The notes below the pieces were generated by a model that saw nothing but the letters and a program-made list of their open reading frames with translations, searched no databases and was not told the DNA's origin. The position numbers were made by a program, and so were the translations under genes. DNA of 64,000 bases from Diphasiastrum complanatum (taxonomy: Eukaryota; Streptophyta; Lycopodiopsida; Lycopodiales; Lycopodiaceae), in NCBI GenBank assembly GCA_029204225.1, contig CM055095.1:70287574-70351573 (forward strand), in the 5' to 3' direction. Shown here piece after piece: positions 37,801-50,174 of the stretch; the stretch's first letter is position 1; each line of letters opens with the position of its first letter.

Positions 37801-38909
37801 TTTTTATGTTATATATTGATCTCATTGAATGCACAAATGACTTGGTTGGTGTAAATCATTGTCCAATATGTCTAAAAGGATTTTAGATATTCCAAGTTTT
37901 AATTTTCTCTCACACTAACTTTGGGGATACTATTGCTCAATATCGTCAACAAATCATCTCATCGTGCACCAAGGTAGTGCGATAAGTGTGTTCATGTGCC
38001 AATGGAAACCTAAACTCAAATCTTGCTCTACATGTGAAAAGGGATGTCTAAGAACCCATGGACCTAAAACAAGAAGCATCATGCTCCATTTGGCCATGCC
38101 TACTATATGGTTGTGGTAGTCAACACACAAGCTCAAATCTAAGTCTGCACATGGAAAGGGACACATTGGAGCCCATGGACTTATAATGGTTGAGGGCTCT
38201 ATGCTGGGTAATATGAGTTGTAATTTCATGTAAAATGTAAATATTGTACATAATCATGCTAGTGCATATAGGTACCATTGCAAATTAAAAAAAAATAAAA
38301 CTAGAGTTACAATATCTTTTGCTTCTAGACTTCTTTTGTGTGAAGTAGACTATACTACTAAGTTGGGAAATAAAAGAGACAATGAATAGCATAATGACAA
38401 CAACATTAGAATAATTAGCTTTCAGAATCCTGAAAATATTTTGATTGTTACCATTTTTGGTTGGTACTCATTTATGGATGAAATGCAACCCCGTTGCTTT
38501 AGGACATTAAATGAATGGCAAAACTCTACTTATTACGACAATATACTGATAAAGAGAATGGCTTTAAAGTTTGAAACTAGGGACAAAGCCTCTACTGAAT
38601 AACAAAAACTAAGTGATAATCTAGAATTTTGAATGGACATTAGTTGAAAATTCATCAAAAAATGTAGAAGGGAGCTTGAGAGCAATAATCAGAAAATGAA
38701 CCTCAAAGTAATGCAAAAAAAAATAGCTTTCTTGCAAATGAAAGTAGCATATTCCATTTTTGTAAATTCTTCAAAGAGAATATACTATACTATATGTAAA
38801 ATTAGTTTACTCAAGAGATTACATGAGATGACTTATACTTTATGTTAAAACTATAGTATATAGGATATAAAAAGCTCATTTAAGAAATCATCCTAAAATT
38901 TAAGGTGCT
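37801..38909. other. Unassigned AT-rich stretch with a small duplication
   Basis: At 38009-38180 a roughly 125-bp phrase, containing CTCAAATCT, a GAAAAGGGA-like core and CCCATGGAC, occurs twice. No coding region supported. Confidence 0.35.
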
Positions 38910-39310
38910 TAACCTTCAAACTTTGTCCAAACATCAAAAGACTTGGTTCAAGTACCAAACCCTAAAAAATGGCCTTCAATTCAAGCAAAAGCAAGGCCTC
39001 AAAGGGTGCCCAACCTTTTTAACTTTCGTGCACGCATCAACAAGATCCCAAAAGTGGCCTTCATCAAGACAACAATAGGCCCCAAAGAGCATTATGTAAC
39101 TTTAACCTTGCAAAGGAACCTTCAAATTTTATCCAAATGTCAACATTTGTGAAGACAACCTTCAACTTTGGTTCAAGCATTAGCATGGCTCTCAAGGGCA
39201 TTTTCTAACTTGTGCACAAGAATAAGTAAGGCCACAAAGCTAGTTGACTCTAAACTTGTGTCCAAACATCAAGAAGCCTTTGGGACATTATTCAACTTTT
39301 GTCCAAGTGA
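38910..39310 (+). repeat. Degenerate short repeats
   Basis: Variants of CAACTTTNGTCCAAACATCAA and AAGGCCTCAAAG recur about every 70-100 bp. The open frames across it do not resemble any protein I know. Confidence 0.4.
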
Positions 39311-40325
39311 GGCCTACTCTCCAGAGGTTGGTGATCCGGATGGTGAAATAATTTTCATATATGCCAATAAACTTCAAGGTACAAGATTTAGAGCTCTCAT
39401 CAAATGTTACGACTATGAATAGAGTCACATGATTGTTGAGTGCCCTAATAAGCCTCAAAGCAATTTTATCCTAAACTTGCGAGTATCGCTACCAATATTT
39501 GACTTGTCCATTGCGACAGGAAAAAAAGCGGTTGAAGGAAAAGCAACTACACCACTCAACTTGATGAGTCTGGTGGGAATGTCAAAGGCACCAACTATGC
39601 CAGTGTTTGTCCAAACTAGAGCAAAGAAATGTTAGGAGCAAGAGCTGACCAAGCAAACCAATGTGAATGGTTGGAGCTTTACAAGTCAATGAAATACATC
39701 ATGTAGTGTGTTCTTGTCATGGTTCTCTTTTCTTGTAGAAATATAAGTAAACATGCACAATGTCTTACAAGAGAAAATTTACAAACAAAAAAGGCAAAAA
39801 ATTTGACCTTGTAGAAATACTTGCAACTACAATCCACACAATATACATTATTTAGCTATAGTCTATGATTTTACAAAAGAAAGTCCATAGGCAAAAAAGG
39901 CCAAAAAATGTGACCCTGAAAAAGTACATGTAAATTTTTTACAGCCTATTTGTTCAAAATGCACGTGAATTTTTTGTTGTTTTTGCATTTTTTGATGTTC
40001 TTTGGCAGTTCAAATTTTTACAAGAATATTCCAGAAGTACATTTCCTTATGTCTAATGTAAAGAGCCATGTAATTATGGCATAAGTCGAAAGTTAGAAAT
40101 TTCACATTTCCACTTTCTTGATTTCATGACTATTTGAGCGTCTGATTAACACTATAATGTTGAATAGGCATTCTACAAATTAATCATGTTTCATAAGGGA
40201 TTACACTATCCTTATTATGCAGTTCAATTTTGTACATAAATACAAGATAGAAGAAAAAAAATAGTGTGACAGAAATGTACTCTCTCTTATTGTTTAACAT
40301 TGAATGTTGTAATAGTCTCCTATAC
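39311..40325. other. Unassigned stretch, no gene seen
   Basis: Contains a degenerate direct repeat of about 45 bp (39765 and 39876, around CAAAAAAGGCNAAAAAATNTGAC). No coding region supported. Confidence 0.35.
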
Positions 40326-41439
40326 ACTTGCATAGATAACCTCATTCTTGAGAAGGGGCACTTTGCATCCAAGTGCTACAAGAAGGAGAATGCACAAGGA
40401 GAGAGCAAGCAAGGCAACCTCACCCTTGAGGAAGAGGAGGATGAAGTGGATTCATCCTTGATGGCATCTACATCAACATCCAAAAGCTACTCCAATGACA
40501 CATGGTGGATTGACAGTGGGGCTAGCTCCCACATGACATTCCAAAAGGATATTTTCTCAACTCTTGTACCTTTTGTAGGTTGTAAAAAATCTATTCTAAC
40601 ACCAAGTGATCAAGAATGTAGAATAGATGGAGTGGGAACTATTCCCCTAAGTCCTGGATCCTCTAAAAGAGTAGATCTTCAAAATGTACTCTATGTTCCT
40701 ACACTCACTAAGAGTTTGCTAAGTTAGGACAATTGATTGATGATGGTTTAGATGTCCATTTTAAGCAAGGTGTTTGCTCCATAATGATGAATGATACTTG
40801 CATTGTAAAAGGATTCAAGCAAGGAAGGCTTTTCAAGCCAAATGCTAATGTTTTTTTTGGAAGTGTGAACATGGCTAAGGAGGAGCTCAATCAAGTGGAG
40901 CTTTGGCATAAGAGGTTGGGCCATCCCAACTTCAAATCAAGGGAAATGCTATGCACCAAGGATCTTTCTCTCGGCCTTCCAAAGACACTCTCAAAGTGTG
41001 AAAAAAGTTGTGAAGCTTGTAGCCTTTCAAAGGCACACAAGCTACCTTTTGTTAACTCTTCCACTAGATCTACTAAAGCATTAGATCTCATTCATAGTGA
41101 TGTGCACTCTTTTTCTCAAGAATCTAATGGAGGTGCATCAATGTATGTATCTTTTATTGATGATTACTCTAGATACACTTGGATTGAACGTTTGGATTCC
41201 AAAAGTAAAGTGAGTTTTTTGTAAAGTTCAAAACTCTAGTTGAGAATCAACTTGATGCTAAAGTAAAAGTATTGAGAAGTGATAATGGTCGAGAGTATAT
41301 CTCCACTAAGATGATAGAGTTTTGTAAATCCAATGGTATTAAAAGAGAGCTTACATGTACTTCAAAATCCATTGATTTGTCATTGGAAAAATGCAAAAAG
41401 GGTGTTGAGGTACATCTCGGCCACCAAGAACTTTGGCAT
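40326..41439 (+). pseudogene. Copia element, left half (gag end, protease, integrase)
   Basis: In order: gag zinc-knuckle remnant (KGHFASKCYKKEN, about 40350), an acidic linker, protease (WWIDSGASSHMTF, about 40510, with the DSG active-site triad intact), pre-integrase (ELWHKRLGHPNFKSREMLC, about 40905), integrase zinc ligands (CEKSCEAC), core start (LIHSDVHSF, FIDDYSRYTW) and SDNGREYIS (41280). After about 41360 the sequence jumps, without the rest of integrase or most of RT, to VLRYISATKNFGI (41401-41439), which lies just before RNase H. That internal deletion and a frameshift at about 41215 make it dead. The 5' LTR and most of gag are not seen. It is interrupted at 41440 by the gypsy element and continues at 50957. 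Confidence 0.9.
41435..41439. repeat. 5-bp target-site duplication (left)
   Basis: GGCAT directly before the TGTAG end of the gypsy element. The identical GGCAT follows its other end at 50957-50961. Confidence 0.9.
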
Positions 41440-42576
41440 TGTAGTGGGTTTCTTTCCTTGCCTAACCTGAATCCAAGATCTAGTCAATCTAGCATCAAAG
41501 AGACGGAGTTAGTTGTCATGCGTAGGTTCGTTCCCATGAGAGCGATAGTATAGTTCAGCTTTCAACATGAATGTAGGATCTAACACTAACATCCATTAAC
41601 ACTAAGCATTAACACTACATCCATTAACCCTACTCATTAGGAGAGTTTTGAGCTCCAAAAAGACCCTTTAAGAATTCGTGCAAGATGTCTTTTATATTAT
41701 TAAAATATTATAGCACTAATACTTTTGACTTGCCATAACTTTTTAATCATATCTTAGAAGTATGACATAAAACATATCATTGGAAAGCCCTTGTTGAGCA
41801 CTTTTCAATGCACTAAACTCCGCTAAATTTGGACTTACCACTAAAAAGTTATGCCATTTTTAGTGTGGAATCAAAATGTGGACTCAAAAAATTACGTTAC
41901 GTAGATTCAAATTTGAGTGTTTTGATTGGTCCATGTGTAAGAAAAATTCAAGAAAAAATAAAAAAAGAATCTTTACAAAGGGTCTTCTTTGGATTAAGAA
42001 CTCCTCTAATGTCCATTAACCTTAAATCCACAACAATGATAGAAACTTACTCTTCTCTCTCTCCCTTTCTCTCTCACAAAAAGCATAAGAAATAGCAATC
42101 CCAATAATGACCCAATCCAACAATTAGCAAATACTAAAGAAAGCATGAGAAATGGAGGAAAAGAGAGGAAGAGCAAGGACATTCATCAATCCATTTCTAA
42201 AGAGAACCAATCTGCTTTATTGAAATGAGAAAATGAACATGACGAACAACTCGAGTTGGTCCATTTTTATAGTAGAGAGAAGGACCCTGGCCTCTGAATC
42301 CTATTGGTTCAATTTGCCTCTCTTTTTATTCAAATTTAAAAAAGTGTGGGAACCATCAAAATTGGAGGAAATCCCAACTTTATCCGCTAACTTGACAATT
42401 AGGCCCTGCGACATTAAAAGTCCCACAAAAAAGCCTAAAGTCCTTTTATTGACTTTTAACTAATTAATAAAATAACTATGTGGTCATCGGGTTGGACTTA
42501 CACACGCAGGGTGCCAAATCCCTCTCACTTATTAACTAGGATTAGGATTGCCTTGGGATCCGCAAACCCTCCAACA
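41440..42576 (-). repeat. 3' LTR of the complete gypsy element
   Basis: Matches 50197-50956 almost throughout. Both begin TGTAGT(G/T)GGTTTC and end CCTCCAACA on the + strand. Total 1137 bp; subtracting the 377-bp insertion at 41635-42011 leaves 760 bp, exactly the length of the other LTR. It differs by scattered substitutions, so the insertion is not very recent. Confidence 0.93.
41635..42011. mobile_element. MITE-like element inside the 3' LTR
   Basis: 377 bp absent from the 5' LTR. The ends are imperfect inverted repeats of about 45 bp: CATTAGGAGAGTTTTGAG with CCAAAAAGACCCTTTAAGAA on the left, and on the right, in reverse complement, CATTAGAGGAGTTCTTAA with CCAAAGAAGACCCTTTGTAA. The empty site (CTACT|TCCATT in the 5' LTR) shows no target duplication. 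No coding capacity. A related terminus occurs at 21957. Confidence 0.8.
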
Positions 42577-42590
42577 GTATCCCTCACCAA
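42577..42590 (-). other. Purine-rich tract next to the 3' LTR
   Basis: Minus strand TTGGTGAGGGATAC immediately precedes the TGTTGG start of the 3' LTR, the expected place for the plus-strand primer. Confidence 0.55.
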
Positions 42591-42720
42591 AACTGGTGGC
42601 GGTCCCACGACACCTGCAATATGCAGCTATTGGGGACTTTTATTGGCTTCGCGCCAAATCTTAATTAAATGATACTGCACCTTCTCCATAAAGTCAAGGC
42701 GTGCAGTATTGAAATCCAAA

Positions 42721-45529
42721 TTATGCGGCAGGAAACAACGGTGGAGTTGTCCATGAGGTGAAGCGGGATTTCCAAGAGCCTCCCATCATAGCCGCACGAA
42801 AATACAGTCGAGCAATCGGCAGCTGATCTTTGATTTGCTCTGAGGCCATCGGCTTATTTGGATCGAATGCCAAGGTAGGAAGGCAATCGTCCCATTTGGT
42901 TGCCACTGACGCCAACAAAGTTAGATCTTTTGCAAACATTGTCGATTGTCACATCGTTGGATCCGGAAAGTGGACATACTCTCTCTGATATGCTTGTAAG
43001 GCCCGGTGGAAGTCCACTGAAATATTCCAGCTGTAAGCCTGGTGGATGATTGGCCAATTGGGCATATGGATGATGATTTTATCCATAGCCAATCCCAAAT
43101 CTTTCCATTTTTGTCTTCGCGGCATTGGCACGTAATAAGGATCTACCCGCAACTGGCGAGGGCTGGCGTAACTCCTAATTGATTCCGGAGTTTTCTCAAA
43201 AACTGTGATTCTCCATGTCGGCTGCTTTCCCAGTGCAGGTATTTTGTCCAATTCTTTGCTGGCCTTGATCTCGGAGGTCTTAAATTTGAGAACCCATCCA
43301 CCACGCGAGGACTCATGTGGATGCTGCTTTAAGAAGGTCTGGATTTGGTCCTCGACGTTGATGGGTCTTCTGAATAAATGACTTGTCCTTGATGAGGATG
43401 GACCTGCTTGTACTGCCGGTATAGCTGGCAGTTGATCTGCTAGATCTAGAGCTCCCCCCTGGTCCATGCTCGAATCAACCCCTATATCCATCTGTACAGA
43501 TTCTTGGCGCGAAGGGGAGAGTTGCGGCTTGACCGGGACGAGGATTTGTGGTTCGGCTTCCAACACTTGAGCGGCGGCTTTTTCGTAGGCGTTGATGGTC
43601 TCTTTTGCCTTTGCCAATTCGGTTGAATCTGCTCCTTTGAACCTATCAAAGCGGCCTTGGAATCCCTGAAGGGCCACTTTGTATGTTTCCACTTTCTTGA
43701 ACAAATATGCAATCTCCGTCGGTGTGACCTGATGATCGGGTATTTGTGTTTGCAGATATGCATCATGCTCAAGGGTGGTCGCATCCAATTCACCTTGAAG
43801 CCGTGTGCGATCTTGTTCGGCCATTTGTAATTGCCCCTTTAGTAGCTGCACCTGTTGCTTGGCATCTTGCACTGCCTTATCTACCTGATCCTATGCGGTT
43901 GTCATGGCGTTTTGCAGGGATCAGCTGATGTAGGTTTCCAAGCGATCAGCTTGTTGTTGGGCCAATTTCCACTTTCAGCCTTTTCTTCATGTTGCTTGGC
44001 TATCTTCACCTCTCGATCCAGCTGGACAATTTTCTGGCTGATCAGAGTATTTTCGGATCCTAAATCAGAGATCCTCTGTTCCATTTCCTTCTTCTTATCC
44101 AGCATAGACTGGATCACTTGCCCAAGGCTTGAAACTAACCCGAGAGCATCACCAGAATTGACAGTCGTGGAGGTGGCAGCAGCAGGAGACCCTGATGGTA
44201 CTATCGTTGGTAGGCATAGAATAGGTGCCAAGGTCTCTTCTTCTTCAAAAATATCCTCGTCTTCAAACCCTTTAGGCACCTTGGCGTCGAACTGCTTTGG
44301 TGACTTTAGAGCTTTGTCAACCCGAAGTGTGGCTGAGCTACCCTGTGTGGGTGGTTGCTGATTGGCATCTTCGACACCAACAGTAGCTTCCTGGATATGC
44401 CCGAATCCTCTTCCAGGGGATTGGGGTTCAAAGGGCGTTGGGGGCTCTGGGGCATTTCAAAGATTTCGGTGGCCCCAAGGGGGTCGAAATCATCGAACAT
44501 ATCCATGAAGAACTGTGTGCTGGGTGAGGTTGCTTCGGTGTGCGGGGGTGAGGCGGCTTGGGCAGCCGTGATGGGAATGGTAGGCCCAATGGTCACAGAC
44601 TGTCCTTGTATGGGAGCAAAGGCGAGGGGAATGGAAAGTTCAGTGCGAACAGCAGCAGGGGGTGGAAGCGCAGCTGATGAGGTATGTCTAGTACGTCGTC
44701 GTGACGCGGAAGGTGAGTTAGGAATTACGATCTCGCTGCATGGACGACGACGACTATGAGAACTTGAGGCCTGGTGAGATGACTCGGCCGGTGCTTCTTC
44801 GTAAACCGAAAGCACAAAATCCAGGTGAAAGCCATGGATTCTGTTTTCTAAGTGAGAAGCGGCTAAGATGGACAATAGAGAGCCACCGGCGAACTGCTGC
44901 TTTGTATTGGCCTTAATAGCTCGCTTGAGCTCACCAGAAACAGTCTTGAACCAGTTATATGGTTCAAGAGGGGCTTTGGCCAACTTTATGTGGGACTCCA
45001 CTATCCTGTGAAGTATTTGAGATGTGATGCGGTCTTTCCTGAGGTTGCCAACCATCAGGAAATGATTCAACAACTGGGCAGCGGCGTGGATGGAAGGGTC
45101 AGTGATGGCTTCCAGAAGGTAGCCATCATTAGTCCAGTGCAGATCGTTGGTGAGATCAATGTATGGCTTGATGGCTTGTTTGGTGTGCTTGTGATTGGGT
45201 GAGGCTTGCGTACCGGATGAGATTCCTATAGCTGCAAGTGCGGCCTCAGTGATGAGCACCTTGTGTGTGGCTCCTTGGAAGGTGATATAAAACTTGGATT
45301 TCTCTTCCTTCCACGTACTGAAGGCAAGAGTGATGAAATCCATATTGATGCATCCCAAAAAGGCTCTCTCATGAATACCCATTGCAGTAAGTAGAGGCTC
45401 TGCAAGGGTCATCCACTGAGTGACCATGCTTGTGCTAGGAAGAATCATGATGTCCGTTGCAGATGGGACATCACGATGGATAGTATAGCGCGGAGACTGG
45501 GAAGTATCAGTAGACGACATGATGATCAT
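42721..45529 (-). pseudogene. ORF3 of the complete gypsy element, copy 3
   Basis: The best-preserved family member, about 900 codons with few lesions. Candidate starts are 45529 (MIIMSSTD) or 45520 (MSSTDTSQSP), the latter matching copy 2. Blocks: HRDVPSATDIMILPSTSMVT; WTNDGYLLEAITDPSIHAAA (about 45130); ASHLENRIHGFHLDFVLSVY; a Ser/Pro/Thr-rich linker (44770-44330); a coiled coil (about 44150-43620, QQVQLLKGQLQMAEQDRTRL); FRRPINVEDQIQTFLKQHPH with ESSRGGW (about 43350); and a C-terminal region with WRITVFEKTPESIRSYASP and MDKIIIHMPNWPIIHQAYSW. Frameshifts are near 44330, 43895 and 42945. No signal peptide or membrane span is apparent, so a true envelope is unlikely. Function unknown. Confidence 0.8.
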
Positions 45530-45739
45530 AAAGGAATTATAACCGCGTGAGAGTGTATCAAAAGGCAATGCATGAAATTTGGAAGGTTTTGGTCGCAAGA
45601 AAAATTCGCAAGAGCTTCGCTAGCACAAGTGAGGAATGAATCGAATTCAGCCAACTTATAGGTGAATTTGGTGGGTCCATTACACTGAATAGTAGTTGGG
45701 CTGATCAGTTCTGAACAAAAATTTGTAGGCATATACAAT

Positions 45740-46150
45740 ACTGTAAAGATAGGCTATAAAAATCTCGGCGAAGGTTTCTAGGGATCTGAACCTATCAGGC
45801 AAACGTTTTCCAAGGCTGGCAAAGGATGAACCTTCGCCCAGGTACTGTCATAAATGTTTTTTTTCACAATCTGAACCTATGGACAACCTAATTTTGACAT
45901 TTTAAGATCATCTAGCAGGTCGACGAAGGTTCATAATGACGTTATGATGCTCGGTGAAGGTTCCCAAAATGGCATATCACTGAACATTCGCCTGACTCAA
46001 AAATTGAATTTTCTCTTGTCAGAAACCTTCGCCCACCTCAATTTAGATAAATCAAGGTTGGATGTACAGTCTAAGAGCTCAGCGAAGGTTTCTGATACTG
46101 TATTGGCCAAATCTGTCCAAAACAATGGTTTTCTAAGTCAGTTTCCATAA
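45740..46150. promoter_or_regulatory. Cluster of GGCGAAGGTT motifs between pol and ORF3
   Basis: At least seven variants of (G)GCGAAGGTT in both orientations: forward near 45764, 45918, 45947 and 46081; inverted (AACCTTCGCC or AACATTCGCC) near 45827, 45985 and 46024. They sit just upstream of the ORF3 start on the minus strand. The density far exceeds the surroundings. A promoter or binding-site role is inference. Confidence 0.45.
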
Positions 46151-46323
46151 AAAAATATTGTGCTTCCTTTTCCTTATGCTGATGACTTCCTGACTTTTGC
46201 TCATCAGTCTTTTCTTATTATTTTATTTAATTTTCTTTAACTGTCTTTTTCCAGAAAAAAGTCAACAAATTAATTACTGAAAACAAAAAACTAAAAACAA
46301 ATAAAATGAAGAATATATGGAGA

Positions 46324-49300
46324 TCAGGCTTGCTGAACTGGCAGAGCAGGTTGTCGAAACTTGCATAATCGGCTGCCATTTACCGGAGTATCAAATCGTT
46401 TTCCATTCAAGTTCTCAAGAATTACTGCGCCATAGTTCAAGATTTTCTTAACTTTATACGGGCCTTCCCCAGTAAACTTCAACTTACCCTTGATCAGCTT
46501 GGTTTTGTACATGAATGCAAGATCTCTTGCTTCCAGATCTTTCTTGTGCAATCGACGATCGTGCCATGCCTTGCGGCGGGCTTTCTCTGCTGCTAAGGCA
46601 TGAACTGCCATCAATCGGGTTTCACATAATTTGTGCAACACTTATCATCATTTGATCGTTTTGTTGCTGCTATGCGTAAAGATGGGATTAAAATTTCAAT
46701 TGGCATAACAATATCTTGAATATAAACCAGTTGAAAAGGTTTTTGATTTGTACTATTTTTGTAAGCGGTTCAAAATGCCCATAATGCTGCATACAGTTTA
46801 TATTCCCAATCAGAGCGACTCGCTTCAACTGTCTTTGTAATAATGGTGCAGAGAATCTTATTGGAATATTCAATTTGGCCATTCCCTCTGGGATAATAGG
46901 GAGTACTAAATCTGTGTATAACAAAAAAATATTCCAGTAAACACTTTATTGTTTGATTAACAAAGTGTGTATCCCAATCATTGACAATTTCGATCGGACA
47001 TCCAAATCTGATTATAATATTTTCATATAGAAACTTGGCTGTAGATTTCGCATCAGCCACTTTGACAGCTTTGGCTTCAACCCACTTGGTCATATAATTA
47101 GTTGCGACGATAATGTAGCGGGCCTAAGATCCTTGAGCAGCGGGATGAATAGGACCCACATAATCCAGTCCCCATTTTTTAAATGGTGCTTGCGATAAAA
47201 CCGGATGTAAGGGTTTATAATTCTGTCGAGTAGGTTGTCGTGCTCACTGGCAGACATCACATGTATGAATAAAATTTTCTGTGTCCTTATGAAGCGTAGG
47301 CCACCAACAACCGGATTGCAAAAGTTTGCGAACAGTAATATTTGTAGAGAAGTGTCCTCCACCCATGCCATCATGTGAGAACATGATTAGATCTAGTATT
47401 TCATGCGATAAAACACATCTTCGTAAAATATTATCTGATCCACGACAATACAATTGTCCTGCAATTAATTGATAAGGTTGAGCCTTATGAATCAATTGTC
47501 TTTTCTGTACTTTTGTCAAAGAGTCATTCAGTTGTCCTAGCACCAGGTACTCAACAATATCTGCCGCCCACTCAGGTACTGCTTCAACATAGAACAACGC
47601 AGCATCTGGCAGTTCATCATCCACTTCAGTATTAACTGGTGCGGATTCAATTCGCAAAATGTGATCGGCTAGGTAATGTTGCTTCCCCTTTCTGACCACA
47701 ATTCGAAAGTCAAATCCAGTCAACAATAATAACCATCTTGCAATACGTCCAGTATTACAAGTCTTAAATACCAAGTAAAGTAACAGTTGATGATCCATAT
47801 AAAATGCAAAGTGTGTTTCCATGAGGTAGTGACGAACCGAACAGAAAAAATCATGGCTAGCACTTCACGTTCTGTTGTTGAATAATTCTTCTCTGGATCT
47901 GTAAGCTGTCTGCTTGCAGATCGTATAGAATAATCATTCTTATAGTCACCTGGCTGCGTCAAAACTGATCCAATGGCGTATTTTGAGGCATCCGTATGAA
48001 CATGAAACTCTAATGTCCAATCTGGAGAACACAATATTGGTGCTGAAGATAAAGCTTTTTTTAACTTTTTAAAGGCTTCTAATGCCTCTACTATCCAAAT
48101 AGGAACAATAGTTAATTTGTATATAGGTCGTGCTAAATCCGCAAAGAAGATAATAAAAATTTGATAGTAGTTCGCATGACCCATAAACACATAAACTCCC
48201 CGAATTGTTGTTGGCGGTGGCAATTCCACAATAACTTTGATCTTAGAGTAATCGGTGGCAATACCATGTCTTGATATCACATGTCCAAGCACCACTCTGT
48301 GAGAAACCCATATCTGGCATTTTTCTGGATTTAGAGAAATCTGATATTTGCGGCATCTTTCAAAGACTTTCTCCACTCGATCCAGGTGGTTTGTATCTGT
48401 ACTATGAGCTCCCAAGTCGTCCAAGTAAATTTCAAGGAATCTCTACATATAATCTTTAAAGGCAAATTGCATTACTCTTTGGAATGAACTTGGTGCATTA
48501 CAGAGTCCAAACGACATTACTTTGTAAGCATAGGTGCCCCATTCCGTTGCAAAAGCAGTTTTGTGGCGATTGGCAGGTGCAATCTTAACCTGGTTGTAAC
48601 CACTAAATCCATCCAAGAAACTATAAGCTTCCGCTCCAGCAAGGCGATCCAAAATGCTTTCAGTAAAAGGTATCGGAAAGTGATCCCTCTGTGTCACTTT
48701 ATTCAATGCTTTGAGATTCACACAGTTCGCAATTTCCCAATTTTCTTAGGAACAGTGACAATCGGTGAAATCCATTCGGTATGCTCGATCTCATAAATGA
48801 AATCGATGTCAAGCAATCTCTGAAGTTCTTTCTTTATCAGATCTGCCACATTATGATTACAGCGATAGAACTTTGTAACCTTTGGTACTGCATCAGGTAC
48901 TAAAGATATAGTACGTTCAATGACTGATGTCGGAATATCTTTCAAATCTTGATAAGTCCATGCAAAACAATCTTGATACTAAGTAGCAAACAGAGTGCTT
49001 GATATTGTTCAAGAGTAAGTTGTGATCCCACTTGTACAATCTTTTCTGGTTCTCCTGGTTCTGCAAGATTCATTGGCTGCGTCCTAGCTTGGCCATCGTA
49101 AACCTTTTTAGATTTCGGCATGTGTTCTTCAGGTTCACGATGTGCTTTAGGTAACATGATAACCACATCATCCAGTGTATAACGTTAAAATGCTCTGGCA
49201 TATCATGCTGGACTACATTTGCCAGTTCTTTTTCGAAAGGACTTGTCTTGGCTCTTCGTTTAGTCTTCTTAGCAGGAATTGATCGTGGAGGTGATGAATT

Positions 49301-50004
49301 TCGGGATGATAAATCTTTCTTCACAAGTGAAGACTTCCTAGACGATGATGTCTTGCTGGAGATCTGACTTGAAAAATCATTCTTGACTTTTCCTTTGTCT
49401 TTATTCAATAGAGGTGGCACTTCCTTAAAATCGATCTTTTGAGGGGGATTTTCCCATTTCAGGACCGTATTATAATGTTGCTTTGCTTGTTTCTTCGTCA
49501 TCGAGCCTATCATCCTGTCTCCCTTCAATATAACTACTTTGGGCGATTTGATTGTTGGTTCATCAGGAACATTACGCACTCCAAATCTGGTCGGATCCAT
49601 ATGATGTAGAATCTGTTCATCCGTAAGTTCTGCATTGCCACCATAAGTTAAGGCATGGCTCATTGGTATGAGATCATCCTCAATTGGATCTGGTATAGGT
49701 TCCGTTGATATCCAGGCTACATTCAGCACATTTAGTGGAAACGTGATTGGCATATCCAGAGTTCGATCTAACAAGGAAATCTCGCTCATCTCTGATTGAA
49801 TATCTTGTTGACACATATATCATGCTGTACAATCAATTGTTGCAAGAGCTTCGTTCCAATTGATAGTATCCGTTTGAGAATCGTAATGAACTCCCAATTT
49901 TTTCTCTGGTCGATCACAAGTGTGATCCATTGTTGATGAATCGTCATCCACTTTTTGAACCACTGGCTTGATAGTCCAAGTCGTAGGATGAATTTTAACT
50001 GCAC
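46324..50004 (-). pseudogene. pol of the complete gypsy element, copy 3
   Basis: Minus strand. A leader protein segment comes first (50004-49070; DPTRFGVRNVPDEPTIKSPK, then a Ser/Lys-rich stretch), then MNLAEPGEPEKIVQVGSQLT and RT (EHTEWISPIVTVPKK; FLDGFSGYNQVKIAPANRHK; FGLCNAPSSFQRVM; IYLDDLGAHS with YLDD at about 48425). RNase H follows (FHVHTDASKYAIGSVLTQPG, TDPEKNYSTTERE), then integrase zinc finger (about 47250), core (MTKWVEAKAVKVADAKSTAK; NDWDTHFVNQ; NGQIEYSNK with glutamate kept) and the post-integrase part (ARRKAWHDRRLHKKDLEARD) to 46324. Frameshifts near 49160, 48440, 47850, 47240 and 46770. No protease D-S/T-G motif or gag zinc knuckle is found upstream. Confidence 0.9.
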
Positions 50005-50174
50005 GTTTTAATAATCAGATTAGATTTCAAACAAGCAAATCCACTCAAATCTAGCAAAATCAATCCCAAACTAACCCTACAATGCAATTTTAACACTATT
50101 CATGCCACGACAAGATGCCTAATGCAAGCTAACCATCAACCAAAACATGCTACAAACTGAAAAATTGGCGTAGC

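Noticed and set aside
42721-45529. ORF3 as a host gene, for example a coiled-coil or plant-mobile-domain protein
   Set aside because: It lies inside a flanked LTR element and recurs next to the same gypsy pol at other loci.
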